From Marinobacter maroccanus (GTDB lineage: Bacteria > Pseudomonadota > Gammaproteobacteria > Pseudomonadales > Oleiphilaceae), in the NCBI RefSeq assembly GCF_002933275.1, contig NZ_PSSX01000018.1:1-64000 (forward strand): a stretch of 64,000 bases of DNA, written 5' to 3'. The position numbers and the translations under genes were made by a program. The notes under the pieces are model-generated. The model saw only the letters and a list, made by a program, of their open reading frames with translations, did no database searches and was not told where the DNA came from. Position 1 is the stretch's first letter; the number at the start of each line of letters is the position of its first letter. Shown here in pieces: positions 17,280-26,875 of the stretch.

Positions 17280-18717
17280 TAGAAATCTTCCCTTCAATTT
17301 GAGTCATGGTGTCTGGTACCAGGTCACCGTAATATTCGCTGAAATCGATCTTAGAAAAGTCGATTGATTGGAACTCCTCGGGTGTCAGCCCGCGACAGTT
17401 CGGAGCTTCCGGGGTACCGAAGCCGGCCACAGAGTTGAGCTGCGCTCGGCCTTGTTGATGGATGATGCGACCCATTTTCGAATTGAAACAGCAATACGAT
17501 TTTGCTTTTTGGACGCACCCAACAAATTCCCATTCTTCCCGGCAGTATTCTCCAATCTCGTAGCAAAACCCTGAGCCATTAAGAACACCCGTTTCCGTAG
17601 ATGTTTGATCGCAGGACTGTGTGAAGTAGTCGATTACAGCGCCGACCATGGCCGTTGGATCTACGACTACGCCATAGTTTGCCATGACATCCCCAGCCGC
17701 CGTGGCCGCCGCATTCGCCGCCACCATCGTAGGTGCGCCGGCGGCCAACGCAGCTTCATACTCCGATTTACCCTGCGTAATTGAGTCGTAGACTGAAGTA
17801 ATCATCTGGGTCGGGGAACCAGAGTCGCCGGTGTCATCCGCAAGCACTTTGCCTGTGTTTTTGCAGCAATTCTGAAACGCGGTAGATACTCCTGCTTTAT
17901 CACACCTCATTGCTCTACCTGCAAAAATCATCATCTGTCCCAGGCAGGTTCCATCGGCTGCGGTCGTGCCATCGTCCTGATACATTCCAGTATCGATGTC
18001 GTCGACCACCGGCACTTGGGTTGCCAGATCAACACAGGCATTGGGGCTGCACTGTTGTTGTCCGGCGGCGTTTTCCATGCAGGAATAGCTGTTACCTAAA
18101 GGGCAGGCGTGTTGGGTTTCTAGGGCGCAGGTTTCAGATGTGGTAGAGAAAGAAACTTGTCCGCCTGCTTGTGAGGGGAGGCCCCCAGTGTAATTGTCAG
18201 TGATCTGGATTGTGCCGACTAAACCGTTTGCACAGCTTGGGGCGGTCACTAGGTTCACAAGCGTTGTGCCCAGGAAGTTGCTACCGGATAGGCTCGGGGC
18301 GTCCCAAGTTGTGGAACCAGTAGCACTGATCGGATTGTTGTTTGTGCAAATGCTGTCGAAATCGAGCGTTGGGATCTGTGCGACCAAGCCAGTGGGGCCT
18401 GATGTTACGGCACCAGTCTTGAGATCGAATCCGACCGTGAAGGACCCGAATTGCCGAGCGACTTTTACATCAAAATTCAAAGCAACCGGGTTCGTGCAGA
18501 CCATTTGTTGACTTGAGCTACAGTCAACGGCGGAAATTGGACATAGTGCTCCCCCGCTTGGCGATTCAAAACATGAAGCCGTCTCACCTGGTTGGCCAAG
18601 ATCACCATTCATATTGAGATCTTGGCCACAGGACCAGTTGGCCGCATAAACTGAGCCGAGAGGGAGAAAGAGGCTTAAAAGTCCAATTAAAGCGGGTTGG
18701 CTGTGCCTGAACTGCAT
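17245..18717 (-). CDS. TraN-like secreted cysteine-rich protein, C-terminal part of a split TraN
   Basis: 490 aa with its own signal peptide (cleavage after SVYA, about residue 25) and over 25 cysteines. The last 180 residues (CCKNTGK, SFCYEIGEYC-like and CCFNSKMGRIIHQQGRAQL) carry the C-terminal TraN signature, which is the most conserved part of the mating-pair stabilisation protein. The start ATG lies inside the end of the preceding secreted protein (31-base overlap). Likely outer-membrane or secreted; in F, TraN contacts recipient surface proteins. Confidence 0.8.
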   Translation of the reverse strand: MQFRHSQPALIGLLSLFLPLGSVYAANWSCGQDLNMNGDLGQPGETASCFESPSGGALCPISAVDCSSSQQMVCTNPVALNFDVKVARQFGSFTVGFDLKTGAVTSGPTGLVAQIPTLDFDSICTNNNPISATGSTTWDAPSLSGSNFLGTTLVNLVTAPSCANGLVGTIQITDNYTGGLPSQAGGQVSFSTTSETCALETQHACPLGNSYSCMENAAGQQQCSPNACVDLATQVPVVDDIDTGMYQDDGTTAADGTCLGQMMIFAGRAMRCDKAGVSTAFQNCCKNTGKVLADDTGDSGSPTQMITSVYDSITQGKSEYEAALAAGAPTMVAANAAATAAGDVMANYGVVVDPTAMVGAVIDYFTQSCDQTSTETGVLNGSGFCYEIGEYCREEWEFVGCVQKAKSYCCFNSKMGRIIHQQGRAQLNSVAGFGTPEAPNCRGLTPEEFQSIDFSKIDFSEYYGDLVPDTMTQIEGKISNGVTDFYNSNQ

Positions 18718-20621
18718 ATCGTATCCCTTGATGCTTGGCGAACGGCCTGCAATGTTGCTGCGGCTTCTGCGAATTCATTAAGACATCCACACGACTGAAC
18801 GACTGTCTCTCCGGGTCCAGCCGGACAAACGCCAGCGGAACACTCGTGGAAGAAGTAATCGAAGGTATTGGGGTCTGTGCGGTTCTCCTGCACGACGCCG
18901 TTCTGAACCGCGTCAGTTGCTAAGCGCGGCTTTCTGGTCTTGCATGCCTGTGTGCAGGCAGGCACTGAAACCTCTTCCAGAACAGAAAGGCTTTCTGTCG
19001 GCGTCAGAACACTACCGTTAGACTGCTTCAAATAGTCTTGATAGCCAGTGTTCGTGGTGCTGGCTTGAACGTTGTCAGCCCGTTCGAGGGCGTCATCGAA
19101 ATCGTATGTACCGGTGACCTGACAGCGATATTTGCGCGTTTTTTGCCACCAGGGGCGTGTAGGTGTAAACGAGCAGGTTGAACCATTGATCACTTGGGTG
19201 GACGGCAACGGAGTAAGACCGGTATTGACGAAATTCTGATATGTCCAAACCCCGTCCACTTGTTCTTCCATGAGTGTGCATTCAGGGTCACTTTGGTATG
19301 CACTACAGCTGTTTGAAATGGTGTCAGGTTTGAGTTTACAGTCGGTATCGACCTTTATTTTTGCGAGCGCGTAGCCTTCGCCATTCCCCGTAACTTCCAC
19401 TCTAATTTTGAAGTCGACGGGTCCACCCGTCAGATAACTCTTAAAGTCGACATTTGGCGAGCGGACCCAGTTGGTTGAGAGCTCGCAAGCGCCCGGTGGT
19501 CGTCCGGTACCTGTCCAGTTTCCGTAGGGGCCATTCCAAAGCAGGTCGGCATCGGCGTAGATCTGCATCCAGTCATCGAATTTTGCGTAGTTGATTTTTG
19601 CTTCCAAAATCCGGCTTGGGTCCAAGACATTGAATTGAACCTGGCGCTCATACATTTTGCAGCTACCGGCCCAATAGTTGTCGCCAACTTGCCCTAATGA
19701 AAGCTGAAGGCAATCTGGGCCGCATGGAAAAATGTTTCCAGAACCGCCGGCATATTCAATGATGTCGTTCAGTGTGACTTCTTCCACTGGCACGTTCCGG
19801 GTTATTTGGCAGCTTTTGATTTGGACAGGGTCCGCTATAGCGGCCGGAGATGTCGTAATCAAATTAAATTCCGGATCAGCGGCAGAGGCGGAGAAAGCAT
19901 CGCTGGCGAGGTTACCCGGCGTGCTGTTGTAGGCTTTCAGCATTGGCGAGCCCGCAGCGCAGTCACCGGCCTTCTGTGCGTAAAACTTAATCATCGGTCC
20001 GGTCACACCCACTTCGGAAACCGTGAGATAGTCCATTTGCGATGTCAGCGCACCGGTTGCGCCTCCCCCCAAATCATTAAGGACTTTGTCCAAGTTGCTC
20101 ATAACTAGGCCAGTCCCGCATGAGTTATTCACGCAATAGCACCCGCCCAGCTTGTTTAGGGGAATCGGGGTCATGCCGATTTCGCCTGAGCCGTTCACCA
20201 CCCAAGACAGTCCCGAGCAGTTGTCCCAGGTCCCTGCGTTACACGAAACAGCTCCGTTTGCACATACACCGGACACCGGAACCCCTGGTGTAAATACCCG
20301 ATCAATCGTGCCGTCCAGGTCGCTATCTTGAGAGACCGTCAAGGTGCCAATGTCACCGCTGGCCGAGGGTGCAACGAATATTTCCAAAAACTTCTGAGAG
20401 CCGCTGCAGCCCAAATTGGCATCGAAGCTCTGGCCATCGAACGTCTTCATGGCGTCGGCAGACATCAGAGGTGTAGTGAAGTTCTGTTGGATGGCTTCGG
20501 CGCTTCCGTAGCTGCTTCTAGCATTGCCCACAGTGGTCTCGGCCTCAGTGACGGATGCCGGATCTGCCGATACAAATCCCGGTAAAAGTCCTATGAGGAC
20601 GAGCAGAATCCAGCGATCCAT
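18687..20621 (-). CDS. traN: TraN-like secreted cysteine-rich protein, N-terminal part of a split TraN
   Basis: 644 aa with a signal peptide (cleavage after FVSA, residue 19) and many CxxC/CxC patterns (CYCVNNSCG, CGPDCLQL, CQACKTRK-like). The N-terminal region with an SAEAIQQNFTTPLM segment resembles the start of large TraN/TrhN proteins, but the characteristic C-terminal block is absent and instead found in the next gene. Because both proteins have signal peptides, this is a gene split rather than a sequencing frameshift. It probably recognises the recipient surface. Confidence 0.75.
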   Translation of the reverse strand: MDRWILLVLIGLLPGFVSADPASVTEAETTVGNARSSYGSAEAIQQNFTTPLMSADAMKTFDGQSFDANLGCSGSQKFLEIFVAPSASGDIGTLTVSQDSDLDGTIDRVFTPGVPVSGVCANGAVSCNAGTWDNCSGLSWVVNGSGEIGMTPIPLNKLGGCYCVNNSCGTGLVMSNLDKVLNDLGGGATGALTSQMDYLTVSEVGVTGPMIKFYAQKAGDCAAGSPMLKAYNSTPGNLASDAFSASAADPEFNLITTSPAAIADPVQIKSCQITRNVPVEEVTLNDIIEYAGGSGNIFPCGPDCLQLSLGQVGDNYWAGSCKMYERQVQFNVLDPSRILEAKINYAKFDDWMQIYADADLLWNGPYGNWTGTGRPPGACELSTNWVRSPNVDFKSYLTGGPVDFKIRVEVTGNGEGYALAKIKVDTDCKLKPDTISNSCSAYQSDPECTLMEEQVDGVWTYQNFVNTGLTPLPSTQVINGSTCSFTPTRPWWQKTRKYRCQVTGTYDFDDALERADNVQASTTNTGYQDYLKQSNGSVLTPTESLSVLEEVSVPACTQACKTRKPRLATDAVQNGVVQENRTDPNTFDYFFHECSAGVCPAGPGETVVQSCGCLNEFAEAAATLQAVRQASRDTICSSGTANPL

Positions 20622-23122
20622 TAAAGTGGCACTCCGGATAGTTTGGACACCGCCTGAGCTGGCGTCATACCCTGAGCAATCAGTGCGTTATATTTGGCAA
20701 CCTCCTTGCCGTCGGACGTTGCGATCCAGTGATTCCAGGGATCCACAGACAGCCTGCCGATACCCCGGCCAAACGGCGTATCAAAGAAGATCTCAGAGTA
20801 TTTGGGTTTGTTGGCTTTTACGGAGGTCAGGAGATCGACAGCCAGGCCCTCGTAGTCGAGAACCCCTTCATCTACAGCCTTCGCGTAGTCCTCGCATTCA
20901 AGGTAAAACTTGAATGCAGCGTTATTCTTGATGACCTGTCCGACAGGGCCGAATTTCCGGAGATCCAGCGGGCTCTGCGTAACAATGCCAAAGGCCCCGG
21001 AGTACTTGCGGGCGCGGCGATAGCCCTCTTCAATCAGGTTGCCGAGTCGGTTGTTCTCCTCCCCCCGGGAATCTGAAAAGTATCGCCAGGCCTCTTCGAA
21101 CAGCACGAAGCGTTGTTCGGAGCGATCGGAAAGGTAAAGATCCTGGGTGACCGAGTTCATCACCTGCATAATCACCACGTTGAACAGCTCGGCTTGACCT
21201 GAAAGCTTTTCAAGCTCCAGAACTACGAAACCATCGTTCGAAATATCGAATCCGCCGGCGCCATTGAAAAAACGCCCGTACACGCCTTTCGTCGTGAAAT
21301 CGTGCAGGTTGAAGGCGAGTTCGTGAGCCTTGGAGACCGCACTAGGCAGCGGTTCGCCCTGGTCATAGGCGAGTTTTGGATAGGACTTCAAGTAGTGTTG
21401 AACAGCATCGATTCCGTTGACGATGTCGCCGCGGTCTGCAGTCCAACGAACGGCTTCTTTGATCAACGTCCATTCCGTTTCGTGCAGCGGTTGGCGAGAA
21501 GCGGAATATGCCATTTCAGCGAGGATGTTGGCGGTGGTCATGAGGTCCGCGTTTCGGTCATCCTCATCCTTGGAGTTGGTGTTGAACGGATTGATCGTGA
21601 TCCGCTCTTTGCCGAAATCCATAAACCGGCCGCCGACCATATCGCATTGCTTCTGAAGGCTGTAACCAATGTCGGTTACTCGAACCAATGAGCCTGCAGC
21701 GTAATAGTTTTTGCAGAGATCGTTGAGCGTGTAGGACTTGCCCGCACCCGAACCGGCGGCAATGAGGAAGTTATGGTTGGGTGCTCGCTTGTCGAACACG
21801 TCCATGCCGACCAGCTGCCCTTTGCGCCCGACGTAGAGTAGGGCGGGGTCGCTGGATCCTCGAAAATCGCCTTGAATGGGCATGAAACGAGCCACGGCGC
21901 TCAGTGGCGCGTAGAAATGTCGGTCGAGCAAGCCGATGTTTTTATCGATGTCATAGAGACCGAACGGCAAAGAGGCAATCAGCATCGGTTTCTCAAGCAC
22001 CGATTCTTCCTGCATCACGAAATCTTTGGATTCCCAGAGTCGACGGGCGCGCGACACCGAATCAATGCATTCAGCTTCGGTATCCCCGAGGATGACCAAG
22101 GATGGAATGATTGTCATAAACCGTTCCGATTCGAGCTTGTCCAGAGCCCAACTAAACTCCTCGGTTCTTTTCTGAATGGCCTTTGCAAAAGAGCCTGTGC
22201 CTTTTTGCGCCATGGTGGCGCTGGCCTTTTGGTGTAGAGAAGTTTTTATGTCTTCGAAGACAATGTTGAGGCTGAAAATAAAAGGCGTGGTGATCTGATC
22301 GGGATCATCCGGTGCGCCCATTACTCCGCCGGTCAGGGTATTGGTGGTGAAGGTATCGATGGATTTTGCGTTTACCTTTGGCGTAATCACCCGGCCAAAA
22401 CGCTTGCCGAGACGAAACGGTTTTTCGCCTCCTGAGAACTCAATTTTGGTTTCCGCATTGATGATCTGCTTTCGCAGCGGAAGCCGGGAATCAACATGGC
22501 CATTCGGATCAGCGTCGGCATCGTTGAAAAACTGCCGTGCCCAGGCAACCAGATGATTTGGACCCATCCGTGCCGGGGCAAGGTGTGCGGCTTGCAAGGT
22601 TTCTTCAGCGATCGATAATACTTCGCTTGATAGCGGTTTTGCAGTCTTGATGCAGACAAACGCTCGCCAATTTCGAACGGGAATGCCGTGATAGCAGCGC
22701 ATTCCCTTAGTGCCGGCTTTTAGGAAGCTGGTGTATTGCTCAATGGATTTCTGGAGCAGAGGTGTTCGGCGCTGTTTGTTGCGCGAATAGGCTTGAAGGA
22801 TACCGTTCACGTTGTGATCAGGCGCCAGCATAATTTGGATCTGGGTTCTTTTCGGGTAGGTGACCGATAAAAACGTTTCTAATTGTTTAAGGTCCCGCCC
22901 GCCTAAAAAGGTGAGAGGGCATATCTCGAAAAGGTAGCCGTAGCGGTTATCCAGGGTATGGAAGGCACCCAGCTCTTCATCGAAACTCACCCAGGGTAGA
23001 AAGTCAGAAAATTTGTTTCGGCGAAGTTCTTGCTCAAGGTCCCTGTGTGTGATGCCGCCATTGTCGCCAACGATCAACGACCAGATTTTTGAGAGGGGGC
23101 CTACTTTCTCTTCAGCGGTCAT
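20621..23122 (-). CDS. traC: Type IV secretion ATPase TraC (VirB4 family)
   Basis: 833 aa. Walker A AAGSGAGKS lies at about residues 454-462, Walker B-like FVLFEEAWRYF at about 685, and the Q-loop IVTQSPLDL follows. Cytoplasmic ATPase that powers pilus assembly at the inner membrane. The length is typical (F TraC 875 aa). Its ends overlap traV by four bases and the traN-like gene by one. Confidence 0.94.
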   Translation of the reverse strand: MTAEEKVGPLSKIWSLIVGDNGGITHRDLEQELRRNKFSDFLPWVSFDEELGAFHTLDNRYGYLFEICPLTFLGGRDLKQLETFLSVTYPKRTQIQIMLAPDHNVNGILQAYSRNKQRRTPLLQKSIEQYTSFLKAGTKGMRCYHGIPVRNWRAFVCIKTAKPLSSEVLSIAEETLQAAHLAPARMGPNHLVAWARQFFNDADADPNGHVDSRLPLRKQIINAETKIEFSGGEKPFRLGKRFGRVITPKVNAKSIDTFTTNTLTGGVMGAPDDPDQITTPFIFSLNIVFEDIKTSLHQKASATMAQKGTGSFAKAIQKRTEEFSWALDKLESERFMTIIPSLVILGDTEAECIDSVSRARRLWESKDFVMQEESVLEKPMLIASLPFGLYDIDKNIGLLDRHFYAPLSAVARFMPIQGDFRGSSDPALLYVGRKGQLVGMDVFDKRAPNHNFLIAAGSGAGKSYTLNDLCKNYYAAGSLVRVTDIGYSLQKQCDMVGGRFMDFGKERITINPFNTNSKDEDDRNADLMTTANILAEMAYSASRQPLHETEWTLIKEAVRWTADRGDIVNGIDAVQHYLKSYPKLAYDQGEPLPSAVSKAHELAFNLHDFTTKGVYGRFFNGAGGFDISNDGFVVLELEKLSGQAELFNVVIMQVMNSVTQDLYLSDRSEQRFVLFEEAWRYFSDSRGEENNRLGNLIEEGYRRARKYSGAFGIVTQSPLDLRKFGPVGQVIKNNAAFKFYLECEDYAKAVDEGVLDYEGLAVDLLTSVKANKPKYSEIFFDTPFGRGIGRLSVDPWNHWIATSDGKEVAKYNALIAQGMTPAQAVSKLSGVPL

Positions 23123-23709
23123 TGGTTGCTCCCCTGCACCTGGTCAATAAGCGAGTCAGTAAGTTCCGGCTTCTTATAAAGGTATTGGCCCATAACGAAA
23201 CGCGGTTCCTCGACAATGCTGTAGACGAATCGGGGCATGTATAGCCGGTTGCGTTTCAGTTCACTGGAGTAGGGAAGAATCATGGTGCGGACTGAGCGCG
23301 GAGGTTTGATCATAGGCGTCCGAGGCGCCTGAATCATGGTTCCAAGCTGATCATAAACCTGGTCGCGGTAGCCGCTGTATGCTGACTGAGGGGGCGCAAA
23401 AGAAGGATCTTCTGTGTGAGAGGGCGTCGGCGCGTCATAGGATGTCGACACAGCGATTGGTTGCTCCTTTACACGCCGGGATCCAGCCAACTTGTTTTTT
23501 CGCTCCGCTCTGGCTTGCCGCGCTTGCTCGGACGCCCTGGTCATGTGCGGATACTTTTCTACCCCTGTCACCGCCTCCTCATAAGCATCTTCGACAGAGA
23601 TACATTTTCCAAAGTTGTCCTGTAAGTTGCAGGAGAACTCGTTTTCATAAGGCACCAGAGAACAGCCGCCCAAGAGGCTAACCGCTAACAGCAGAGTAAA
23701 TTTTTTCAT
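23119..23709 (-). CDS. traV: Outer-membrane lipoprotein TraV
   Basis: 196 aa with a lipoprotein signal peptide (lipobox LLGGC, C16). A second cysteine pair FSCNLQDNFGKC is typical of TraV. It forms the outer-membrane core complex with TraK and TraB. The start overlaps traB by one base. Confidence 0.92.
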   Translation of the reverse strand: MKKFTLLLAVSLLGGCSLVPYENEFSCNLQDNFGKCISVEDAYEEAVTGVEKYPHMTRASEQARQARAERKNKLAGSRRVKEQPIAVSTSYDAPTPSHTEDPSFAPPQSAYSGYRDQVYDQLGTMIQAPRTPMIKPPRSVRTMILPYSSELKRNRLYMPRFVYSIVEEPRFVMGQYLYKKPELTDSLIDQVQGSNQ

Positions 23710-24884
23710 TAGCCTTTCTCCATAATGCTGAGATCCGTTCCTTTCTGGATGACGACGGTCAGCCTTTTGGCTGCGCCGACCTCAATGATGGGAACGGTTT
23801 GTTTTGCGAGATCCAAAAACAGTTTTTGGACGGCTTCAGAGCCAGACTTGAGAGCTTGGCCGCCGGCGGATTGAACGATTGAGTCTGTGTCGACGATTTG
23901 TGTTGTTCCAAGCGCCGAGGTCGAGGTTGTAGCAGCCGCACCCGCAATGCCGTTTCCTGCTCCCTCGAAGAGGCCTGCGACGATCATCCGCATTACATGA
24001 GCGCCCATCTTTGAAACAACTGGACCGGTAAGCCCGCGCACGCCGTCACTATCAGCGACGAACCCCTGAACTGGCTGATCAATGACCGCTGTTCCATCCA
24101 AACTCATGCAGGAAAGACTGACCAGCTGAAGGTTTACACGCTCTTGAGCGAGATTTGCCGTCGCATTGGCGATGACAAAGCAGCCTTTCAGGTTGGCTTT
24201 GACACTGTTTGGAAGCACCGCCGGCGCCTGAACCCGAAGCATTACAGGCTCAGGGTTTGCGTCACCTAGTTCCGAAGTAAGGGCACGAATACCAGTCAGC
24301 AGAATTGCAGGCATGTGGCTGGGTGGCATGTAGATCGAATTCTTTTTTTTTGAAACTGTCTCCGGTTGAAAGTCGGCACCAGGAGCACGGCCAATACCGC
24401 CGACAATTCTCGCTTCAACCGGAATATCGTTGAGGGAGGATTCGGACGCGCTATAACTGGGAACATAGGTTGGAGGCTCCGGGTAAGACACTTCGCCTCC
24501 GGCTTCCGGGGCTTCGAGGTCGGAAAGGGGATTCACCATTTCCTCTTTTCCGGTTTCCTCACCCCGACCCTGCCGCTTCAAATCGTTCTGAGAGGTCTCA
24601 AGCGCCGCAAGCAGAGAGTCATATTGGCGTTGTCGACGCTCCATTTCGGCAAGTGTCTCGCCAACGTGCTTCAAATCCTTGTCTACTTTTGCACGGATGT
24701 CGTCTTCCAGGAGATCGGCACCTAGAGATAGGTCTGTCGTTTCAACCTCTTTGACTGGCTCTTTTTCGTCTTGACCGGAGGCATAGTAAACGAACAGCAA
24801 GAGAGCGAGGAAACCAGTGGCAATGCTATATTTCCGGTACTTGAGTCTGTCTTCGGCTCCGAGGCCATTCCACCAAGTCTTCAT
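23709..24884 (-). CDS. traB: Core-complex protein TraB (VirB10 family)
   Basis: 391 aa. A cytoplasmic N-terminus, one membrane helix (about 21-40), a coiled-coil and proline-rich stretch (70-150), and the VirB10-like C-terminal barrel domain starting near the PAILLTGIRA segment. It spans the envelope and links TraK/TraV to the inner-membrane ATPases. Tight overlaps on both sides indicate translational coupling. Confidence 0.93.
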   Translation of the reverse strand: MKTWWNGLGAEDRLKYRKYSIATGFLALLLFVYYASGQDEKEPVKEVETTDLSLGADLLEDDIRAKVDKDLKHVGETLAEMERRQRQYDSLLAALETSQNDLKRQGRGEETGKEEMVNPLSDLEAPEAGGEVSYPEPPTYVPSYSASESSLNDIPVEARIVGGIGRAPGADFQPETVSKKKNSIYMPPSHMPAILLTGIRALTSELGDANPEPVMLRVQAPAVLPNSVKANLKGCFVIANATANLAQERVNLQLVSLSCMSLDGTAVIDQPVQGFVADSDGVRGLTGPVVSKMGAHVMRMIVAGLFEGAGNGIAGAAATTSTSALGTTQIVDTDSIVQSAGGQALKSGSEAVQKLFLDLAKQTVPIIEVGAAKRLTVVIQKGTDLSIMEKG

Positions 24885-25636
24885 CAGAAGCCCTCCTTAG
24901 AGACCACAAACAGACGGCCTACTTGGCCAGGTTCCAAGCTCAGCGGATCCATGGTTACCGCAAAGATCGATTCGCCAATGGCCGAGCTCAGGAAATCCGT
25001 CTCGCTGAAGGTGGTCGTGGTGCTGGTTCTGACCAAAAACTCTTTTAAGGAAAGCCCCAACCCATCCACTCGAATAGTCCGGCGCAACGCGAGTTGTGTG
25101 TTTGGCTTGCCGGCGGTCATGCGGGACTCCCATTCACTGTTCGTGTTTGTGCTGACCGAAAAGCTGTCCGGGATGTCGTCCTCAAGAGCCGCCATAGTCA
25201 AATAGACTGCGCGCTCTTCATCGGGAAGGGGGGAGAGCAGTTCCTGGTTGTCTTTGATGCGGTTTTTCGCGCCTGTAGAAAGGCGGATTGTTTGCCCGGG
25301 AATGTCCTTTGGAGACACCATTAAGGTGTAAATCTCGCCGGCGCATACCAGATAGAACTCGGATCGCGCTGAAACATATTCCTGATGCAGCCCATCATCC
25401 TGAATCAGAAATTTGATGAAGCTATTATTCCCGTTGTTCTCAACCACGATCCCTTTCTCTTGAGAGAAAAAAGCATCGTTAATTGCACCGTCGACACAGG
25501 TAACTCTGTTGATGTCTCGATTGGACATTTCCACTGGTGTGACAACATCAGGCTTCACAACCTGGGTGTGAGCAAGTGCCGGCAAGCTTACTAACATCAC
25601 GGCCAGTGCAGCGTTGAAAAATTGTTTATTAAGCAT
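24884..25636 (-). CDS. traK: Core-complex protein TraK (VirB9 family)
   Basis: 250 aa with a signal peptide ending near LAHT. The TraK secretin-like domain is seen from NRDINRVTCVDG onward. It forms the periplasmic ring with TraV and TraB. Overlaps traE by eight bases. Confidence 0.91.
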   Translation of the reverse strand: MLNKQFFNAALAVMLVSLPALAHTQVVKPDVVTPVEMSNRDINRVTCVDGAINDAFFSQEKGIVVENNGNNSFIKFLIQDDGLHQEYVSARSEFYLVCAGEIYTLMVSPKDIPGQTIRLSTGAKNRIKDNQELLSPLPDEERAVYLTMAALEDDIPDSFSVSTNTNSEWESRMTAGKPNTQLALRRTIRVDGLGLSLKEFLVRTSTTTTFSETDFLSSAIGESIFAVTMDPLSLEPGQVGRLFVVSKEGF

Positions 25637-26210
25637 CGTTCGATACCTCCTTGATGCCGGTAAGCCAAAATCTTCCTTGCTCGAATGAATAAGAGATCTG
25701 GTAGGTGACGTTTTCCGTGCTGGTCACCGAGTCACCAACAATCCGCTTTTTCACGCCAGCAACGTGAATGGTGTCGTCGCCTACTTTTTTAATGTCTCGA
25801 TTACCGCGCCATTGAACGACATAGGAGACTGTCGGGTAGCGCTCAATACCATCTGCCAGTCGGGTAAATAGATCGCGGTAACGGGAGTATTCGTCGGGGT
25901 GAATGAGTGGCAACAACTCATTCAGCTGCCTTCTGGCAGTGGCGGCTGAAAGGTCGCCCGCCATATGAACGATGTAACGACTCATCGAGCGCAAGTAGTC
26001 GTCGGATGCAGTCGAACCTGAAATAACGAAGTCGCCTTGCCCACCAATGGGGATCAGGTGAACGCGTTGTTCATCTAGCTTCGATGAAATTGTGGCTGTC
26101 TGAAGACCAGCAAAAATCACCACAGCCACAAACCCAAATTTGAGCAGCCGGTTTTCGGCAAAGACATTGCTCGAATCCTGGACAAACAGATTGGAGAAGA
26201 GACTTTTCAT
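25629..26210 (-). CDS. traE: Inner-membrane transfer protein TraE (VirB5/VirB8-like)
   Basis: 193 aa with one N-terminal membrane helix (about 25-42) and a periplasmic domain ending in the LTGIKEV segment typical of TraE. Part of the inner-membrane assembly platform. Three bases separate it from traL. Confidence 0.9.
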   Translation of the reverse strand: MKSLFSNLFVQDSSNVFAENRLLKFGFVAVVIFAGLQTATISSKLDEQRVHLIPIGGQGDFVISGSTASDDYLRSMSRYIVHMAGDLSAATARRQLNELLPLIHPDEYSRYRDLFTRLADGIERYPTVSYVVQWRGNRDIKKVGDDTIHVAGVKKRIVGDSVTSTENVTYQISYSFEQGRFWLTGIKEVSNDA

Positions 26211-26213
26211 GGG

Positions 26214-26483
26214 TCACTCGTGAAATTTGGTGGCAGTGGGAACGGGATAGCCTTTGAGTTCAAAGAACCCGTTGGCATAGGCCAGATGGCTGAACCAGCC
26301 TCGGGCGCGTTTTCGTTTCATAGGAATAAGGAGGGCCGGACCAATGAACAGCGTTATCCAGGCGAGGCCACCAAAGATGGCGGCGCCAAGATAAAAAATC
26401 ACGATGATCGCCATTTCATGCGCGTCAAACCAAAGGACTTGAAGCGGCTGATGAAGGTAAATCGGTAGTCGTGATTCGTTCAT
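26214..26483 (-). CDS. traL: Pilus assembly protein TraL (VirB3-like)
   Basis: 89 aa with two hydrophobic segments (about 22-40 and 42-56), then a basic stretch and the C-terminal YPVPTATKFHE end, as in TraL. Cytoplasmic membrane partner of TraE and TraC. Confidence 0.88.
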   Translation of the reverse strand: MNESRLPIYLHQPLQVLWFDAHEMAIIVIFYLGAAIFGGLAWITLFIGPALLIPMKRKRARGWFSHLAYANGFFELKGYPVPTATKFHE

Positions 26484-26507
26484 GGTCGGCCTCCGGTCAT
26501 TGCTCGC

Positions 26508-26873
26508 TTAGATGATCATGCCAAGCGAAGTTGTGATGCTGTCAGCCTTGATCATGGCGGTACCGCCCAGAACGCCACCGGCAGCAAGCATCCAGTTCTT
26601 GGTGATCTGGACTGCTGAAAGGACAATCGCGGCAAGTCCGCCGACGAAGCCGACGGGGCCTTTCAGCATGTCGTTCACAGCTACGTCGTACAGGTCATAT
26701 GCGAAGGTGCCGGTGGCTGGCGCGGTGATCGCACTGGCAGTCATCGAACCCAAAACAAGCATGGGAACTGCGGCTACCGGAGCAGCGGAACGGAAGGAAC
26801 CAAAACGGGCCTTGGCGATGGCGCTCAGACGAGACAGTTCAGCGTGAGCAGTTTGAGAAGCAGACACTTTCAT
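26508..26873 (-). CDS. traA: Pilin precursor TraA
   Basis: 121 aa from the ATG at 26873 behind GGAGAG; a longer upstream reading is not supported. A long leader (about 50 residues) ends at TASA, giving a mature pilin of about 70 residues with two hydrophobic segments, the size of F-like and TrbC-like pilins. It sits between the DsbC-like gene and traL. The S26 peptidase at 14431 could process it, as in RP4 and R27. Confidence 0.88.
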   Translation of the reverse strand: MKVSASQTAHAELSRLSAIAKARFGSFRSAAPVAAVPMLVLGSMTASAITAPATGTFAYDLYDVAVNDMLKGPVGFVGGLAAIVLSAVQITKNWMLAAGGVLGGTAMIKADSITTSLGMII

Positions 26874-26875
26874 TT

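Noticed and set aside
18687-18717. Frameshift explanation for the two traN-like genes
   Set aside because: The second protein begins with its own complete signal peptide, which a simple frameshift of one gene would not create.
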